Source: Crotalaria pallida (taxonomy: Eukaryota; Streptophyta; Magnoliopsida; Fabales; Fabaceae). From it: DNA of 64,000 nt. The notes beneath the pieces are model-generated. The model did not search any database, was not told the origin of the DNA, and saw nothing but the letters and a program-made list of their open reading frames with translations. The stretch lies in NCBI GenBank assembly GCA_037953625.1, contig CM075655.1:122953001-123017000 (forward strand), read 5' to 3'. The position numbers were made by a program, and so were the translations under genes. Below are positions 59,745 to 64,000 of the stretch, one piece after another. Each line of letters opens with the position of its first letter. Within the stretch, counting starts at the first letter, position 1.

Positions 59745-60854
59745 TGATCGAGGCCGTACCCGATACAAATAAAAACAGTTTAAGTATAGTACTAGGAAGT
59801 GACTCCTAGGTCGTCTCCCTTATCAAGCAAAAGGTCGAACACATAGTATGCATAGAAAACATGGGGTTTTTTTTTTATATTGAATATTGAATAATTGAAA
59901 TCAAAACAGAATTAAATTAAAACGAAGAAACAGATAAGGAAAAGCGGATAAACCCCTTTGGCTCGCGTTCACAACTCTATCATCGGTCACAAAAGATCAA
60001 TTTCTTTCCTCTTCACTGTCCAACTCGTGAGAATTAAATACTAAGCGAAAATTCAATTCTCACCCCAAAACCCAAACCTCTAATTAAGCATTAAAAGCCA
60101 AAGCATGGAGTTTTTACGAGTTTGCATAAATTAAGCATTCATACACATGGATTATCTCTATAGAATGGAACTAAGCGAACCATAACATATTAATAAGCAT
60201 GAAAACAGTGAATAAAAACGAAATAGCATTAAGAACAGAACCTCAAGAGTATGTGATACATTACCAAAGGGATTTAACCTAAGAGTTTAGCCTTCCATGA
60301 TGAAACAAGTCAAAAACGTGTAGAAAAGGGAAGAGAGAGAAACCCTAGCAGCCACCACAAGCTTGGAGAGCAAAACTAAGCCTTCTCTATGAGAGAGAAT
60401 GTAAAAAACGTGAATGGAAGCTCTCTCCAGGGTTTACACGAATTTGGCTTTTTAAATCACAAAACGGGCCTAAATCATGGGCCCAAATCCTAAGGAAAGC
60501 TTATCTCTAAATTAAATCTAAAAATATCTTATAGATAAAATCTAAATCTTAAAAGATATAACTAAATCTCAACTAATCCTAAAGATAGATTACAATCTTC
60601 ACTTCATCATATATCTTCTCTTCCAAAATTAAATCTTCATTCCCAAAATGTCCAAAAAGCCCTTGTGTCAAATATGACCTGAAAATAGAAATAGAATTAA
60701 TTAGGCTAAATAATCCCAAATTAAACAATATTCAGAATAATAGTCCAATAAACTCTAAATCACTAAATCAAGCTAAACAATGTCAAATAGGCAACAAGTA
60801 TCAATAATAGGAGTAAAATAATGCAAGGAAAAATGGGAAATAAAATGCTCATCA
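59745..60854 (-). repeat. 5' LTR of the Athila-type element
   Basis: 1110 bases. It lies next to the primer binding site, which fixes it as the 5' LTR. Confidence 0.95.
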
Positions 60855-60967
60855 ATAATTTATGGGATAGAGCAAATAATAACATTTTCAATAAAAAAAA
60901 AAAAGTAAAGAAGAATACATGATTATTCCCTCAAAAAAAAAAAAAACACTAACAATACATGATTATT
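60855..60967. other. Short spacer between Athila and the duplicated block
   Basis: Contains repeated acaatacatgattattccct-like words and A-runs. These words also occur at the start of the duplicated block, so small duplications happened at this boundary. Confidence 0.5.
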
Positions 60968-61073
60968 AGTTATCAACACTAACAATACATGATTATTCCC
61001 TCAAAAAAAAAAAACAATACATGATTATTGGTTTATAAAAAAATTACACGATTAATGGTAATTTAGGAATTTT

Positions 61074-61117
<44 letters not shown>

Positions 61118-62478
61118 TTTGGTTTTTAAAAAATTAGAAAAACTGATTGATTGTCGAAGATTTTCTTTACTAGTCAACTTAGTCATTTTTAATGTTTTAC
61201 TGAACGAATATCTGGGTCACTTTAATTTATATATCAAACAATTTTGATCTACATTTGAGATTTTGAGAACCATTTGGGTTTCTTTAATTTATTCTTTTTC
61301 AAAGGCCATAAACATGAAAATTTGCGGAAAATATCTGTTTGCTCTAATTTTAAATAATAAAAAAAAAACATATTATACACACAATAAATTGGTTCAGTGA
61401 ATCAATAATTAATTTTTTTGTGTTCTACATTAGCGCTATAGGCGTAAATTGAATACTTTACATTATAAAAATTCAGATTGAATTAGCTCGGGTGATTGGT
61501 GTTTTGTATTCTGATTTTCTTATAAAAAAAATTAAAATAGTTCTGAATAGATTAAAAAAAATATGAAATATGAAAAAAAAAACAATATATAGGAAAATTA
61601 GATTGGCTCTATTGTGTTGTTTTAATTATTTAAAAAAGAAACACACATATATGCATGAAAAAAAAAAACACAATGTATAGGAAAATTAGATTGGCTCTAT
61701 TGTGTTGTTTTAATTATTTAAAACAGAAACACACACATAGATGAGTAATTAAATATTACTTGTTATGGACCGGTGTCACGAATCAATGAGCAGCGGTATC
61801 ACGGAGTAATAAACACTAGTAACATGAGCCAACAAGCACAGATTGATTGGGAGTATTCGGTTTAACGATTATAAACAGCTCATGGTTATTGCGACTCGTA
61901 ATTGCATTCATACACCATTATTTCTAGGAGATGTTATTCTCTGGATTCCCCCACAACCATAATAATGGCCATAATAGTCCATCATGACTCATCATAATCT
62001 TCACCATATAAATATTCGTAGTGGCAAAGGTATGAACCGACTCTCAACTCTCGTTTTACACGGGCACATACACCATCCCAAATACCTTGACTAAGCTGAC
62101 GGTATTCTTTGATCGAGAGCCCGTACACTGTCATACATCAATAAAATACCCCACCACATCACTCAAACCAATCCATCTCAATACTACATCAAAACCATCC
62201 AAAATATTCATAAACACCATGATTCAACATCAACCAATGTGAAGTAGTAACTAATTGTCAGGGTGTTATTGTTGAGGACACGCTAGTTAGGAATTTCTTG
62301 TTGGTAAAATAGAGAAGATAAAATCATTATGACAAGAAAGGCTAGATTACCATCATGGCATATACATTGGTTATTGTTCCATCTAGATGTGGCCTACCTG
62401 ATTTTGTTCGCATTGGTCCAATTTGAGTTTAGACTATGATGGTGAAATGTCCAAAAGGCCATACTTAAAAGAAATTGT

Positions 62479-63573
62479 CACTACTAGAAAAAAGGGATTT
62501 AAAATCGGGATTTCGAAATCGGTCGTTAAAAAATCGAGTTAAAAAAAAAGCGGTGGCAATTTTGTAAATAAAAATTAACTTTTAAAATTGGTCAGTAGGT
62601 TGACCGATTTCGTAAGTCTGAAAAGTTTTTTTTTTAATTTTTAAACTTTTCGAAATCGGTCACTATAACGACCGATTTCGTAAGTGGATTCGAAATCGGT
62701 CAAAGACGAACATTTCGTAAGTCTGAAAAGTTTTTTTTTTTAAATTTTAAAAATTTTTCAAAATCGATCACTAAAACGACCGATTTCGTAAGTGGATTCG
62801 AAATAGGTCAAAGACGAACGATTTCGTAAGTCTGAAAAGTTTATTTTTTTTAATTTTAAAAAATTTTCTAAATCGGTCACTATAACGACCGATTTCGTAA
62901 GCCTGAAAAGTTTTTTTTTAATTTTATTAAAATATTTTCGAAATCGGTCACTATAACGACCGATTTCGTAAGTCTGAAAAGTTTTTTTTTTTAATTTTAA
63001 AAATTTTTCGAAATCGGTCACTATAACTACCGATTTCATAAGTCTGAATTTTTTTTTAAATTTTATTAAAATATTTTCGAAATCGGTCACTATAACGACC
63101 GATTTCGTAAGTCTGAAAAACTTTTTTTTTTTAATTTTAAAATTTTTTCAAAATCGGTCACTATAACGACCGATTTCGTAATTCCGAACTTTATCTTAAT
63201 AGCGGGATACGAAAGGCTCACACTCATAATTTTTTTTCTCTCAAACAGTTTCACTCATTTCTCTTCTCATACTTCGCCTCTTCTCTCTGTTGCTCACCTC
63301 TTCACTTCCCTCTTCCCTCTTCCCTCTTCCCTCTTCACCTCTTCACCGCCGCTCTTTTCATTTGGTTATATTCCTAAGCATAATTTATTTTTTTTAAAAA
63401 AAACCCAGCAATTAAAATCGGTCACCGTGACCGAGTTAGAAAAATCTTTTAAAATCGATCGTTTGACCGATTTTAAAAGTCTGACTTTTAACATCGCTGT
63501 TTTCCACATCGCCTCAACGACCGATTTTAAAAGTCCAAAATGACCGATTTTAAAGGTGTTTTTTCCAGTAGTG
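62479..63573. mobile_element. Non-autonomous CACTA element (copy 3)
   Basis: Target duplication tgt at 62476-62478 and 63574-63576; 1095 bases. Several array units differ from copies 1-2. For example, the third unit keeps a fuller ggattcgaaat spacer, and the unit near 62940 has an intact gaccgattt arm where copies 1-2 have lost it. Copy 3 therefore preserves a less eroded array. Confidence 0.88.
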
Positions 63574-63776
63574 TGTTTTTTGCCCCCTTTTCGATTTTTT
63601 GGCCTCCATTTCATATTTTCGTGAACCAAAATATCCTTTAAGGTGTTAAAATTTCTGGTACTATGAAACCGGAAAAGGCTCTCCGGTATTGATGAACCGG
63701 AATAACTTTAGAACTCTTTCCGATTTTTCTGAACTGGAATGTTTCTGGTACAACAGAACCAGAAAGGTTAAGAAAA

Positions 63777-64000
63777 TATGAATTGGATCTGCTTTCGTCC
63801 TCTCTCGTTCATCCCGTGTTCCATGTCAGTTTGTTGCGCCCATACCACGGTGGTTCAAAGGAGATAGCCACCGCCACGCCGCCACCGTTGACAGCAACAC
63901 CACCATCGTCAACCGCAAGCTACACGCCTACAATGATAGTGGGTTCGGTTGTTTGTGGATCTCATTTGGGTGAGGCCGAATCAAACCACCACGGTGTCGA
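63777..64000 (+). pseudogene. Captured gypsy integrase fragment (copy 3, partial)
   Basis: Same frame as copies 1 and 2, cut by the window end, with a few silent or single-base differences. Confidence 0.7.

Larger units (their letters stand above)
52400..60854 (-). mobile_element. Athila-type Ty3/gypsy LTR retrotransposon, internally deleted
   Basis: Two direct LTRs (52400-53519 and 59745-60854) start TG and end CA. The 5-bp repeat ataat flanks the element exactly (52395-52399 and 60855-60859). Minus-strand order is 5' LTR, tRNA-Asp primer site, leader, one gag-pro-RT ORF, non-coding 3' region, polypurine tract, 3' LTR. The LTRs differ by roughly nine substitutions and one 11-base gap by eye (under 1 percent), so the insertion is young. 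RNase H and the integrase core are missing. Confidence 0.95.
60968..64000 (+). repeat. Long-range duplication, copy 2 (partner 43637-46637)
   Basis: Same order and orientation as copy 1, with more divergence than that between the two tandem units. It runs to the window end. It includes CACTA copy 3 (62479-63573). Confidence 0.9.
62471..64000. mobile_element. Mutator-like element carrying a gypsy fragment (copy 3, cut by window end)
   Basis: Third copy, left flank ccatacttaaaa at 62459-62470. The right end lies outside the window. It differs from copies 1 and 2 by scattered substitutions. Confidence 0.7.

Overview
This window looks like nuclear DNA of a dicot plant. It is AT-rich, genes have short GT-AG introns, and mobile elements of nearly every plant class are nested in one another. 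Some short elements (a foldback with ends like TGCACTGACGGTGTAAAG, and a long-armed element with ends like GGCTTAATTAC) resemble elements I associate with legumes, so a legume is my best guess, held with moderate confidence. I see no CRISPR array, bacterial operon or rRNA gene.

Layout. (1) 1-788: 3' end of a gene for an RNA polymerase II largest-subunit (RPB1)-like protein whose C-terminal heptad tail is almost absent. (2) 0.8-6.4 kb: intergenic DNA with a CACTA transposon end, a LINE fragment and a decayed hAT transposase. (3) 6431-14330: a probable 7.9-kb Helitron on the minus strand. It carries a geranylgeranyl-diphosphate synthase fragment and an HMG-box fragment, and two further elements sit nested inside it. 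(4) 15.4-18.3 kb, minus strand: an eight-exon gene model that reads as a fusion of an Rtr1/RPAP2-type zinc-finger domain (Pol II CTD phosphatase family) with an F-box protein of the SKIP31 type. (5) 18.7-22.3 kb: a Mutator-like foldback, a 1.8-kb Helitron and a large hairpin. (6) 23026-28831: an intact ten-exon gene for a two-RRM RNA-binding protein, with a dead Ty1/copia fragment in intron 1. (7) 29-43 kb: gene-free DNA with Stowaway MITEs, SINEs and a Mutator-like element. (8) 43.6-50 kb and 61-64 kb: a duplicated block. Each copy holds a Mutator-like element that captured a Ty3/gypsy integrase tail and was then hit by a non-autonomous CACTA element. The first copy is also tandemly duplicated (2.48 kb). 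(9) 52400-60854: a young Athila-type LTR retrotransposon on the minus strand, with a 5-bp target duplication, a tRNA-Asp primer site, a polypurine tract, and one 1338-codon ORF from which RNase H and most of integrase are deleted in frame.

Host genes with good support are the RRM gene, the RPB1-like 3' end and the Rtr1-F-box model. They form no obvious pathway, although two of the three concern the RNA polymerase II C-terminal domain. The most novel items are the Rtr1-SKIP31 fusion, the tail-less RPB1 paralogue, the gene-carrying Helitron and the CACTA-in-MULE-in-tandem-duplication structure. All identifications come from reading the sequence by eye; no database search was run.
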